DNA of 64,000 nt, taken from the NCBI GenBank assembly GCA_902802585.1, contig CADCMR010000016.1:49873-113872 (forward strand), read 5' to 3'. The notes below the pieces were generated by a model, which was given only the letters and a program-made list of their open reading frames with translations, searched no databases and was not told the origin of the DNA. Below are positions 32,097 to 39,675 of this stretch, in pieces; positions within the stretch are counted from its first letter, which is position 1; each line of letters opens with the position of its first letter. Position numbers and translations under genes: made by a program. Source of the stretch: an uncultured bacterium (GTDB lineage: Bacteria > Verrucomicrobiota > Lentisphaeria > Victivallales > UBA1829).

Positions 32097-34670
32097 ATGT
32101 CTGAAACCGCCCTGCCCCTGCTCGACCTCGTCCGCGAACACCGCTTCTCCAACGGAATCCGCGTCTTCCTCTGCCCCATGCCCGGCGCCCGCACGGCCAG
32201 CTGCAACGTCTGCGTGAACACCGGCAGCGCGTTCGAGGGCGCCGACCTCGGCAGCGGCCTGTCGCACTTCCTCGAACACATGATGTTCAACGGCACGAAG
32301 AGCTATCCCGGCGGCTCGGAGATCGCGGACCGCGTGAACGCCCTCGGCGGCAACCTGAACGCATACACGACGCAGGACCAGACGTTCTACTACATCAACC
32401 TCCCCGCCGCGAACGCCGTCGAAGGCGTCCGCATGCTGGCGTCGATGATGCGCGAACCGCTCTTCCCCGAGGACGAATTCGCCCGCGAGAAGGACGTGAT
32501 CCTGAACGAAAGCCGCATGCGCCTGGACAATCCCCGCCTCGCCGTCTACGAGAACATGCTCGGCGAACTCTTCCGCGGCAGCCCGTACCGCGTGCCGATC
32601 ATCGGATACGACCACATGCTCGCCTCCGTCACGCGCGACCGGATGGCGGCGTACCACCGCAGGCGCTACACGCCCGAACGCATGGCGTTCTTCATCGCCG
32701 GGCGCTTCGATGCGGACGCCGTGCTCGCGGAACTCCGCGCGAAGCTCGAAGACTGGCAGACCGATTCCTTCGACGACGCCGTCCCGGCGCGCCCGTTCAA
32801 GCGCTCCGGCAGGCACACCGCCGAGCTGACCTGGAAAGACTCGCTGGCGTATCTGGCGTTCGGCTGGCAGCTGCACGGTCTCACGCCGAAGGAAAACGCC
32901 GCGCTCCGCGTGCTGGCGTTCCTGCTCGACGACGACTCCGGGCGCGTCTACCGCGCCATGCACATCGAAAACGAGCTGGTTTCGGGCTCCTGGGCGGACT
33001 ACCTGGTGTTCCAGGACGGACAGGGCTTCTTCTTCACGGCGTTCGAGGGCGATCCCGCGAAGCTCGACGCCATGCAGGCGGGATTCCTCAAGGTCCTGCA
33101 TGATTTCAGCAAACACCCCGTCACGAAACGCGAAATCGCGCGTGCACGCGCCGCCGTCGAATGCGAGATCCTCTGCCGATTCGAAACGCCGTCCGGGTTC
33201 GCCGGGCTCCTCTCCGGCGCGGTCCGCCTCAACGGAAGCTGCGACCTCCAGCCCATGCTGCGCGACCTCGACGCCGTCACGCCTGACGACGTGACGGGCA
33301 TCCTCCGCACCATGCTTTCACCCGACGACGTCACCTGCGTCCGCATGGCTCCCGGTGATGCCGCAAACGCAAAGAAATCCGCCCGGAAGAAAGCCGCGCC
33401 CGCCCTGCCCCGTCCGGTCGTCGAGACCGCGAAATCCGGTCAGACAGTCCTGCTCCTGGAGGACCGTTCGCGGACGATGGCGGAGATCACGCTCGTGCTG
33501 CCCTGCTCGGCGGCATTCGAGTCCCCCTCGGAAAGCCTCTTCTCGCGCCTCGTCTCCGAAACGCTGTTCTGCGGCGCAGGCGCCTACGACGAGGTGAAGC
33601 TCAACGATTATCTCGCGGACTACGCCATCGAGGCAGACTGCACCGTGGGCAACAACTCCATGCTCCTGTGCCTGAACTTCCCGCTCAAAAGCTTCCGCCG
33701 CGCGGTCAGGATTGCCGCGCTCCTCGTCGGCGAACCGAGATTTCCCGCCGACGCGGTCGAACGCGAGAAGCTGAACCTGGTCCGCGAATGCGAAAGCGCG
33801 CTGCTCCAGCCCGACACGGTCGCGTTCGCGCGTCTGAAGGAACACCTTTTCGGCGCGGACCATCCGTACGGACGCAGCCCGGAAACCTCGCTCGCCGCGC
33901 TCAAAAAGGCATCAGCGGCGAAACTGAGGAACTATTACCTCAAACGCGTGCTTTCCGCGCCGTCCGCGTGCCTGGCGTTCTCCGGCGCGCTCTCGATGAA
34001 ACAGACCCGCGACGCCGCGCAGGAGATTTTCGCCGCCGGGCGCTGGACCGCGCCCGTGCCAAAACGCCCCGCGCCGCCCCCGGCGAACAAGCCAGCCGAC
34101 CTCACATTCGCGCTGGAACAGCGCAAGCAGGCGGTCGTGACCTGCGGGTTCCGTTCGTGCGGCGTGGAGACCGCCGATCCCGCGTGGGATCTCGTCCTGA
34201 ATGCGGAAAATGGCATGTCGGCGAAGCTCTTCAAGAAGGTGCGCGGAGAAAAGGGGCTCGCGTACTGGACCGGATTCATCCGCATGTACGGATTCGGCGC
34301 GGGCGTGTCCGCGTTCGCCGCCTCGACCGCGGATGAAAACGCCGCGGAGGTCCGCGGTCTGCTCCTCGACGAATTCCGCCGCCTCGCCTCGTCCGGGCTC
34401 GACAAGGACGAGTTCGACTCCGCCCTCGCAGCCCAGAAATACGCCTTCGACGCCGCGCCGTCCGGCGTGCTCGCGAAACAGTCGGCGATCGAACAGTTCC
34501 TGATCGGGGATGCGCTTCAGCCGTGGACCCGCCGCGAACAGCTCGACAAGCTCACGCGGGCGGAGATGAACCGCCGCCTGAAACGCGACCTGAAGGGCGT
34601 GAAGCCGTCCACGCTGATCGCGTATGCCAACGGGATCCCCGCAGGCAAAAAAGCCGTGAAAAAGGCGTAA
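32097..34670 (+). CDS. M16-family zinc peptidase (pitrilysin/insulinase type)
   Basis: 857 residues, with two M16 halves in one chain. The N-terminal half holds the inverted zinc motif HFLEH (His57, Glu60, His61) and the third ligand Glu138 in ILNESRM. The second half (about 440-850) is the inactive partner, with AYWTGFIRMYGFGAG near its end. There is no signal peptide, so it is probably cytoplasmic, or released by an unknown route. Last gene of the group that begins with the two-helix membrane protein. Confidence 0.92.
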   Translation: MSETALPLLDLVREHRFSNGIRVFLCPMPGARTASCNVCVNTGSAFEGADLGSGLSHFLEHMMFNGTKSYPGGSEIADRVNALGGNLNAYTTQDQTFYYINLPAANAVEGVRMLASMMREPLFPEDEFAREKDVILNESRMRLDNPRLAVYENMLGELFRGSPYRVPIIGYDHMLASVTRDRMAAYHRRRYTPERMAFFIAGRFDADAVLAELRAKLEDWQTDSFDDAVPARPFKRSGRHTAELTWKDSLAYLAFGWQLHGLTPKENAALRVLAFLLDDDSGRVYRAMHIENELVSGSWADYLVFQDGQGFFFTAFEGDPAKLDAMQAGFLKVLHDFSKHPVTKREIARARAAVECEILCRFETPSGFAGLLSGAVRLNGSCDLQPMLRDLDAVTPDDVTGILRTMLSPDDVTCVRMAPGDAANAKKSARKKAAPALPRPVVETAKSGQTVLLLEDRSRTMAEITLVLPCSAAFESPSESLFSRLVSETLFCGAGAYDEVKLNDYLADYAIEADCTVGNNSMLLCLNFPLKSFRRAVRIAALLVGEPRFPADAVEREKLNLVRECESALLQPDTVAFARLKEHLFGADHPYGRSPETSLAALKKASAAKLRNYYLKRVLSAPSACLAFSGALSMKQTRDAAQEIFAAGRWTAPVPKRPAPPPANKPADLTFALEQRKQAVVTCGFRSCGVETADPAWDLVLNAENGMSAKLFKKVRGEKGLAYWTGFIRMYGFGAGVSAFAASTADENAAEVRGLLLDEFRRLASSGLDKDEFDSALAAQKYAFDAAPSGVLAKQSAIEQFLIGDALQPWTRREQLDKLTRAEMNRRLKRDLKGVKPSTLIAYANGIPAGKKAVKKA

Positions 34671-34748
34671 AACAGACGCTTTTTCCCCGTCCGCGCCCCC
34701 TTTACGTCAAAAAACGCAAAAAAAGTCAAAAAAAACGCCGGACTTCAT

Positions 34749-34776
34749 TTGAAATATCGGCTTTTTGCCTTAAAAT
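34749..34776 (+). promoter_or_regulatory. Promoter of the LysM lipoprotein gene
   Basis: -35 TTGAAA (34749-34754) and -10 TAAAAT (34771-34776), 16-base spacer. The ribosome site GGAGG lies at 34843-34847. Confidence 0.55.
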
Positions 34777-34859
34777 ATATGGTGATGTCTTTTTCGGGGC
34801 ATCGCACGCTTTTACGTATTCTGAATTTCAAATAACTTTTTCCGGAGGTTCCACCTGTC

Positions 34860-36116
34860 ATGAAAGCCACTCGCATCGTCATCCCCGCGTCCGCAGCGGT
34901 CGCTGCAATCATCCTCGCCGCCTGCGCCGAAAAACCCGTCCGCGTCCCCGGCGGCACGTTCGTCGAAGACCCCTACACGGGGGAAACCTCCGAGAAAACC
35001 CATACCGTCGTCGCCAACGGCGAGGAAACGGTCGTCGACACCGAGGTCATCTTCATTGAGGACGAAGTCCCGGTCGGACCGGTTGAGGACAACACGCAGG
35101 TCGGTCAGCAGGGCGGCGGCACGCTCCAGGGCGGCACGCTCCAGCCCGTCGACCAGCAGCAGTCCGTGAAGAGCAACGCCCCCGAAGGCTCGGTCGAATA
35201 CAAGGTCGTGAAAGGCGACACACTTTGGAGCATCGGCATGGTCTACGGCGTTTCCGTGGCGCGCCTCGCCGAGATCAACGGCATCGACGAGAAGTCCACG
35301 CTCAGGGTCGGTCAGGTCCTCATGATCCCGCCGGACGCCAAGAACGCTGTCGGCAAGCCCGTCCAGAAGAAGACGGAAACGAAGCCCGCGGCCACGACCA
35401 CCACGAAGCCTGCCACGACCACCACGAAGCCTGCCACGACCACCGCGAAACCCGCCACGACCACGAAGACGCAGCCCGTCACGAAGGAGGGCGAAACCCT
35501 CTACGTCGTGAAGAGCGGCGACAACCTCAGCATGATCGCGTACCGCCACCATGTGAAGCTCGCCGACCTCATCGCCGCAAACAAGGTCGATCCGAAGGCG
35601 ACGCTCCGCATCGGGCAGACGCTCGTCATCCCCGCCGCCGGCAGCAAGACCGCCGCCTCCACCACCACGAAGCCCGCGTCCACGACCACAACGACGAAGA
35701 CCGATTCCGGCACGAAGCCCGCGGCCACGACCACCACGACCACCACGACGAAGACCGATTCTGCGACCACCACGAAACCCGCCGCAACCACTACGCAGAA
35801 GGGCGGCGAAGGTTCCGGCGGCATCGTCGAACCCCTCGGCGGTTCCTCCATGGGCGGCTCCGGCTCCGCGTCCACCTCGACGCCCGCCACCACGAAGCCC
35901 GCGTCCGGCTCCTCGTCCGGCGTCGCCGGACTTGACCCCGTCTCCGGTCTCTCCGACAGCAACGTCTTCGCCGTGCCGATCAACTCCGAATCCACGCTTG
36001 AGGAAGTCGCAAACAACCACGACAAGAACCTCGAAGACCTGATCCGCCTGAACCCCGAGTTCAAGCCCGGTCAGAAGATCCCCGCCGGAACGGCTGTCAG
36101 AATGCCGCTTTTCTGA
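34860..36116 (+). CDS. LysM-domain lipoprotein with Thr-rich linkers
   Basis: 418 residues. Lipoprotein signal peptide with lipobox ILAAC (Cys22). LysM domain 1 is at about 112-157 (YKVVKGDTLWSIGMVYGV..) and LysM 2 at about 210-255 (YVVKSGDNLSMIAYRHHV..). A weaker third LysM-like domain sits at the C-terminus (STLEEVANNHDKNLEDLIRL). The domains are joined by low-complexity Thr/Lys/Pro linkers (repeated TTTKPA). LysM domains bind N-acetylglucosamine in peptidoglycan, so this is probably an envelope lipoprotein tethered to the cell wall. No peptidase domain is present. A terminator follows directly, so the gene is monocistronic. Confidence 0.92.
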   Translation: MKATRIVIPASAAVAAIILAACAEKPVRVPGGTFVEDPYTGETSEKTHTVVANGEETVVDTEVIFIEDEVPVGPVEDNTQVGQQGGGTLQGGTLQPVDQQQSVKSNAPEGSVEYKVVKGDTLWSIGMVYGVSVARLAEINGIDEKSTLRVGQVLMIPPDAKNAVGKPVQKKTETKPAATTTTKPATTTTKPATTTAKPATTTKTQPVTKEGETLYVVKSGDNLSMIAYRHHVKLADLIAANKVDPKATLRIGQTLVIPAAGSKTAASTTTKPASTTTTTKTDSGTKPAATTTTTTTTKTDSATTTKPAATTTQKGGEGSGGIVEPLGGSSMGGSGSASTSTPATTKPASGSSSGVAGLDPVSGLSDSNVFAVPINSESTLEEVANNHDKNLEDLIRLNPEFKPGQKIPAGTAVRMPLF

Positions 36117-36135
36117 GCGCAGGCCTCACGAATCC

Positions 36136-36171
36136 GCGATCCGCAAAACTCTTTTGCGGGTCGCTTTTTTT
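36136..36171 (+). terminator. Rho-independent terminator of the LysM lipoprotein gene
   Basis: A 13-bp stem (GCGATCCGCAAAA with TTTTGCGGGTCGC, one G-U pair, loop CTC) is followed by seven T at 36165-36171, 19 bases after the stop codon. Confidence 0.85.
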
Positions 36172-36192
36172 AAGACAGCCTGAAACAGCTTC

Positions 36193-37761
36193 ATGGTCAA
36201 GCTTCAAGCGCAGACGTCCGTCCCCGCCCGCTGGCGAATCGCTTTCGCCGCGGCGCTCATCCTCGCGTTTCTGTTCGCAGGACTGCTGCTGTTTTCCCGG
36301 AAGGACACCGTGCCGCCGCGCGACAACACGGACAACGCCCTGGACGCCCGGATCCGCTTGCAGACCGCCGCCGTCGCCTTCTCCTCCGGCAAGCTCGCTC
36401 CGCGCGTGCTGATCCTCACCGACTACCCCGCGTTCTACTGGAAGGGAGACGGCGCCTACCAGGAGTTCCGCAAATTCGAGGATCGCTTCCTCGTAATCGA
36501 TCCGGCTTCCGTCCCGGATTTCGGCATCGGCGGTCCGTGGAAAGCGTTCCCGCAGTTCTGGAACCATTTCCGCCGGGATCATCATCCTCTCAGGAATCCT
36601 CTCTGGGACAAGCCGGACCTTGAAGCCGGATCCCTGAAACGGACCATCGGTCAATCCGGCGCGGACGCATCATCCACGTTCGACGTGATTCTGCTGGACT
36701 GCGCATACCCGGACCGCCTCTTCTCCCGGAAAACTCTGCTCTGGTCCTCCTCGTTTTTCGAGATGCTGAAAAAGGATGCAATGAACCCGGGCGGCGTTTT
36801 CGCGGTAGTCCTGCCGCCGGACCGCCTGGAAGTCTCCGCCTGCACCCTCGCGTTCCTGCGCCGTTCGTTCGGCAACGCGGGCGCGTTCTGTTTCGGCGAC
36901 CGCGTGATTCTCGCCTCGGGACTGAACGCCGAACCTGTTTTCGATCTGGAAAAACTGAGCAATACGGCTGAGCTCGCCGGATATTACGACGGCGGCATCC
37001 CGGACAACGCCATCGGGCTTGTTCTGGACGAGGATTATTCCGACTCGATCCCAGCCGGACTGCTCGAAGCCTCCCACAACATCGCGATCCCCCAAAATGT
37101 TTTCACACCGTTCCGCGTCGTCTTCGCACGCGCTCAGCTCGGACCGAAAGTGAAGCGTTTTCTGCCGGACGGATTCCCGGTCCGGACTGTCTGCGCCTGG
37201 ATCCTCGGCATCCTCCTCGCCGCCTACCCGTTCCTGCGCTACTTCATCTCGTGGAAACCCGTCCATAAACAGGCGTTCCGTGCGTTCGAGGATATGTTTT
37301 ACCTCACGGGCGTGCTTGCGCTGTTCCAGATGTTCTCCCTGGAGCAGATGCCGGATTGGGGAGCACCGCTGGCACTGTTCGTGATCATCCTGGTGCTGCT
37401 CCTGTATGAATGCAACGGGAACTGGGGATGGAAATTGACAAAAGGAATCGCGGAGAATCCCGTCGGGCGCTTCATCCTGTATCTGCTGGTGGCACTGCTG
37501 TTCGGAGTGGCGTTCTTCTGGCGGATATCCGATCCGGTTCTCTCCTCTCTGAGATTATACACCGGCGTGCTTTTCGCCGTCTGGCCGCTGCGCGCCCGCA
37601 TGAAGGAATGGATTCAGCCCGGACCGGCGATCCCGTTCGCCTATCTGTTCGGCGTGACGGCGGCTCTGGCGCTGTTCGCCGTGAGCCTGTGCTTCCCGCT
37701 CGGTCCGTTCGTGTTCGCGGCGGTCGTCTGCGTGTACCGCCTCATCCTCCTCGACTGCTGA
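36193..37761 (+). CDS. Membrane protein with degenerate spermidine-synthase-like domain
   Basis: 522 residues. One N-terminal transmembrane helix (about 15-34) is followed by a soluble region of about 290 residues, then about six transmembrane helices (from about residue 330). The soluble region contains FDVILLDC (about residue 163) and FFEMLKKDAMNPGGVFAVVL, which match the second half of the Rossmann fold in polyamine aminopropyltransferases (FDVIxxD...LKPGG). The glycine-rich SAM loop expected before it is missing, so activity is doubtful. The start codon at 36193 has only a weak ribosome site. It follows a terminator and precedes a convergent gene. Function unknown. Confidence 0.65.
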   Translation: MVKLQAQTSVPARWRIAFAAALILAFLFAGLLLFSRKDTVPPRDNTDNALDARIRLQTAAVAFSSGKLAPRVLILTDYPAFYWKGDGAYQEFRKFEDRFLVIDPASVPDFGIGGPWKAFPQFWNHFRRDHHPLRNPLWDKPDLEAGSLKRTIGQSGADASSTFDVILLDCAYPDRLFSRKTLLWSSSFFEMLKKDAMNPGGVFAVVLPPDRLEVSACTLAFLRRSFGNAGAFCFGDRVILASGLNAEPVFDLEKLSNTAELAGYYDGGIPDNAIGLVLDEDYSDSIPAGLLEASHNIAIPQNVFTPFRVVFARAQLGPKVKRFLPDGFPVRTVCAWILGILLAAYPFLRYFISWKPVHKQAFRAFEDMFYLTGVLALFQMFSLEQMPDWGAPLALFVIILVLLLYECNGNWGWKLTKGIAENPVGRFILYLLVALLFGVAFFWRISDPVLSSLRLYTGVLFAVWPLRARMKEWIQPGPAIPFAYLFGVTAALALFAVSLCFPLGPFVFAAVVCVYRLILLDC

Positions 37762-37786
37762 GGGGCTTTTCCAAGTCGCGCCGGAC

Positions 37787-38419
37787 TTATTTCCGCCCGG
37801 CGGCGCACAGCCAGCGGTGTTCCGGCTCGAATTCGACCGTCACGTCCGCGAATCCCGCTTCCAGCATCAGGTCGCGCAGTTCGTCCGATGTCGGGCAGAC
37901 CATCTTCAGATGCGCCACAATCGCGAGCTGACGTTCGTTCATCGCGCCGCCCGCCATTTCCAGCGCGGTCATGAACCATCCGCCGGGGGCGAGCACGCGC
38001 CGGATCTCGCGCAATCCGGCGACCTGGTCATGCCAGAAATACAGGCTCTCGACCGAAAATGCCGTATCGAACGCGCCGTCCGCAAACGGCAGGTCGGGCA
38101 CGCCGCAATGAAAAAAACGCATCCGCCCCGCCTTCACATGTTCCTCGTTCAGCGCCGTCGCCGTCTCGACCGCGAGCGGGGAGATGTCGCATCCGGTCAG
38201 CTCGGCTTCGGGGTACTGTTCCGCCAGTTCGCGCAACGCCGCGCCCGCGCCGCACCCGACGTCCAGCACGGACCGTCCGACCGGGATGTGCGCGAATCCC
38301 CACGCCCGGAGCGGACCGTGTTCGCGGTTCATGCGGAGGATCATGTCGCGTCCCGCGTCGCCCGCGGGGCATCCTGCTGTTTCGACTTTCGAGAAATCGG
38401 CTTCTGTCATATCGTCCAT
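37787..38419 (-). CDS. Class I SAM-dependent methyltransferase
   Basis: 210 residues. The SAM-binding motif VLDVGCGAG lies at 51-59, the acidic end of strand 2 in GCDIS, and the motif IV region in FDTAFSVESLYFW, followed by IRRVLAPGGWFM. This is the methyltransferase-11/UbiE-like fold; the substrate is unknown. I chose the ATG ending at 38419, because the longer frame starts at a GTG (38467) between the -35 and -10 boxes of the promoter. Monocistronic. Confidence 0.87.
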   Translation of the reverse strand: MDDMTEADFSKVETAGCPAGDAGRDMILRMNREHGPLRAWGFAHIPVGRSVLDVGCGAGAALRELAEQYPEAELTGCDISPLAVETATALNEEHVKAGRMRFFHCGVPDLPFADGAFDTAFSVESLYFWHDQVAGLREIRRVLAPGGWFMTALEMAGGAMNERQLAIVAHLKMVCPTSDELRDLMLEAGFADVTVEFEPEHRWLCAAGRK

Positions 38420-38454
38420 TCCATATCGGTTGAAAATGAGTTCCGGGGTCAAAT

Positions 38455-38483
38455 AAGATAGAGCCACCGGGCGCGGAAGTCAA
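38455..38483 (-). promoter_or_regulatory. Promoter of the methyltransferase gene
   Basis: Minus-strand -35 TTGACT (38478-38483) and -10 TATCTT (38455-38460), 17-base spacer. It decides the start codon of the gene. Confidence 0.55.
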
Positions 38484-38554
38484 GAGCAAACCGGAAAAAA
38501 CGGCTCAAAACGGTTCAAATCCGTGGTTTTTGGCGTGTTTTTTCGGAATCGCGT

Positions 38555-38582
38555 TTGAAAATGCCGCGAAATGTGCTATCTT
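38555..38582 (+). promoter_or_regulatory. Promoter of the small basic protein and lpxA
   Basis: -35 TTGAAA (38555-38560) and -10 TATCTT (38577-38582), 16-base spacer, 53 bases before the small gene. Confidence 0.6.
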
Positions 38583-38635
38583 TTATGGATATATTTTTGT
38601 ACGCGAACCAAATCCAACAATCATGGAGAACCACA

Positions 38636-38743
38636 ATGGGAAGACAGTATAACAAGCACGAGAAACAGGCCCGCCGCAAACAGTACCTCAAGCGCGTCAA
38701 ACTGCGTGTGAAAGAGGCGATCAAGGCCGCCAAGAAGAAATAA
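38636..38743 (+). CDS. Small highly basic protein (35 residues)
   Basis: 35 residues, about half Lys/Arg: MGRQYNKHEKQARRKQYL at the N-terminus and a KAAKKK C-terminus. GGAG lies 8 bases before the ATG, and the gene has its own sigma70-like promoter, so it is probably expressed. The longer open frame from 38555 starts inside the promoter. A single amphipathic, positively charged helix is predicted, like small ribosome-associated or nucleic-acid-binding proteins (comparable in style to bacterial bS21/bTHX, but not homologous as far as I can see). It is followed by lpxA after 26 bases. Confidence 0.7.
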   Translation: MGRQYNKHEKQARRKQYLKRVKLRVKEAIKAAKKK

Positions 38744-38769
38744 TCCGAGCTCAAAACCGGACTACTGAC

Positions 38770-39567
38770 ATGGCGCAGATTCACCAGACCGCCATCATCG
38801 GAAACGACGTCGAGCTTGCCGACTCCGTTTTCGTCGGACCGTACTGCATCATTGAAGACCATGTGAAGATCGGCGAGAACACCCGCCTGATCGCGCAGTG
38901 CCACATCTACTCGAACACCACGATCGGCGCAGGCAACACCATTTTCCCGTTCGCCACGCTCGGCGGTCCCCCGAACGATGTCAGCTACGACCCGACGCAG
39001 GATTCCTACACGCGCATCGGCGACAATAACATCATCCGCGAGGGCGTGTCCATTCACCGCGGCGCGCATCCCGGCACGGAAACGGTCGTCGGCAGCCACG
39101 GATTCTTCATGGGCAACGCCCACATGGCGCACAACACCGTGATCGGCGACCACGTCATCATGGCACTCGGCGCCCTTGCCGCGGGCTTCGTCCAGATCGG
39201 CGACCGCGCGTTCATCTCAGGCAATGTCTGCATCCACCAGTTCGTCCGCGTGGGCCGCTACGCCATGATCTCCGGAGGTTCCGCCATCTCAATGGACCTG
39301 CCGCCCTTCATGATCGGCGACGGCCGCAACGGCGGCGTCCGCAGCTTCAACAAGGTCGCGTTGGAGCGTGCCGGATATTCCAAAGAAGACATCCGCACCA
39401 TCCACAAGATGTACGACATCGCCTTCCGCCGCGGTCTCAACATGAAGAACGCGCTGGAAGAGATCGAAACCACTCTGCCGCAGATCCCGGAAGTCAAGGA
39501 ATTCGTCGAATTCGTGCGCTCCGCGAAACGCGGCGTCCTGAGCGGAGGCAGCACCCGCCGCGCATAA
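38770..39567 (+). CDS. lpxA: UDP-N-acetylglucosamine O-acyltransferase
   Basis: 265 residues, normal LpxA length. Left-handed beta-helix hexapeptide repeats run through residues 1-190, with the catalytic His121 in NAHMAHNTVIGD, the family motif SIHRGAHPGT and a C-terminal helical domain (YSKEDIRTIHKMYDIAFR..). LpxA transfers a hydroxyacyl chain to UDP-GlcNAc, the first step of lipid A synthesis, so the organism has a lipopolysaccharide outer membrane. The other lpx genes are not adjacent; only lpxK is in the window (54202-55377). Co-transcribed with the 35-residue basic protein. Confidence 0.96.
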   Translation: MAQIHQTAIIGNDVELADSVFVGPYCIIEDHVKIGENTRLIAQCHIYSNTTIGAGNTIFPFATLGGPPNDVSYDPTQDSYTRIGDNNIIREGVSIHRGAHPGTETVVGSHGFFMGNAHMAHNTVIGDHVIMALGALAAGFVQIGDRAFISGNVCIHQFVRVGRYAMISGGSAISMDLPPFMIGDGRNGGVRSFNKVALERAGYSKEDIRTIHKMYDIAFRRGLNMKNALEEIETTLPQIPEVKEFVEFVRSAKRGVLSGGSTRRA

Positions 39568-39596
39568 TCCGATCCCGCCCCGGATGCTTGAAGAAA

Positions 39597-39639
39597 CGGC
39601 ACGTATCGCCAATGTGTGATGCGTGCCGCGACTGTTTTT
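39597..39639 (+). terminator. Terminator of lpxA
   Basis: An 11-bp stem CGGCACGTATC/GATGCGTGCCG (one G-U pair) ends at 39628 and is followed after six bases by TTTTT. A second small hairpin, AGACA/TGTCT, lies just beyond it on the side of the convergent gene. Confidence 0.5.
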
Positions 39640-39675
39640 ATGAGACAGCGCCTTGTCTGGGCGTGGACTTATGCA

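Noticed and set aside
35390..35800. Tandem DNA repeat of ACCACGAAGCC-like units
   Set aside because: It encodes Thr/Lys/Pro linkers between LysM domains and stays in frame; a coding low-complexity region, not an independent repeat element.
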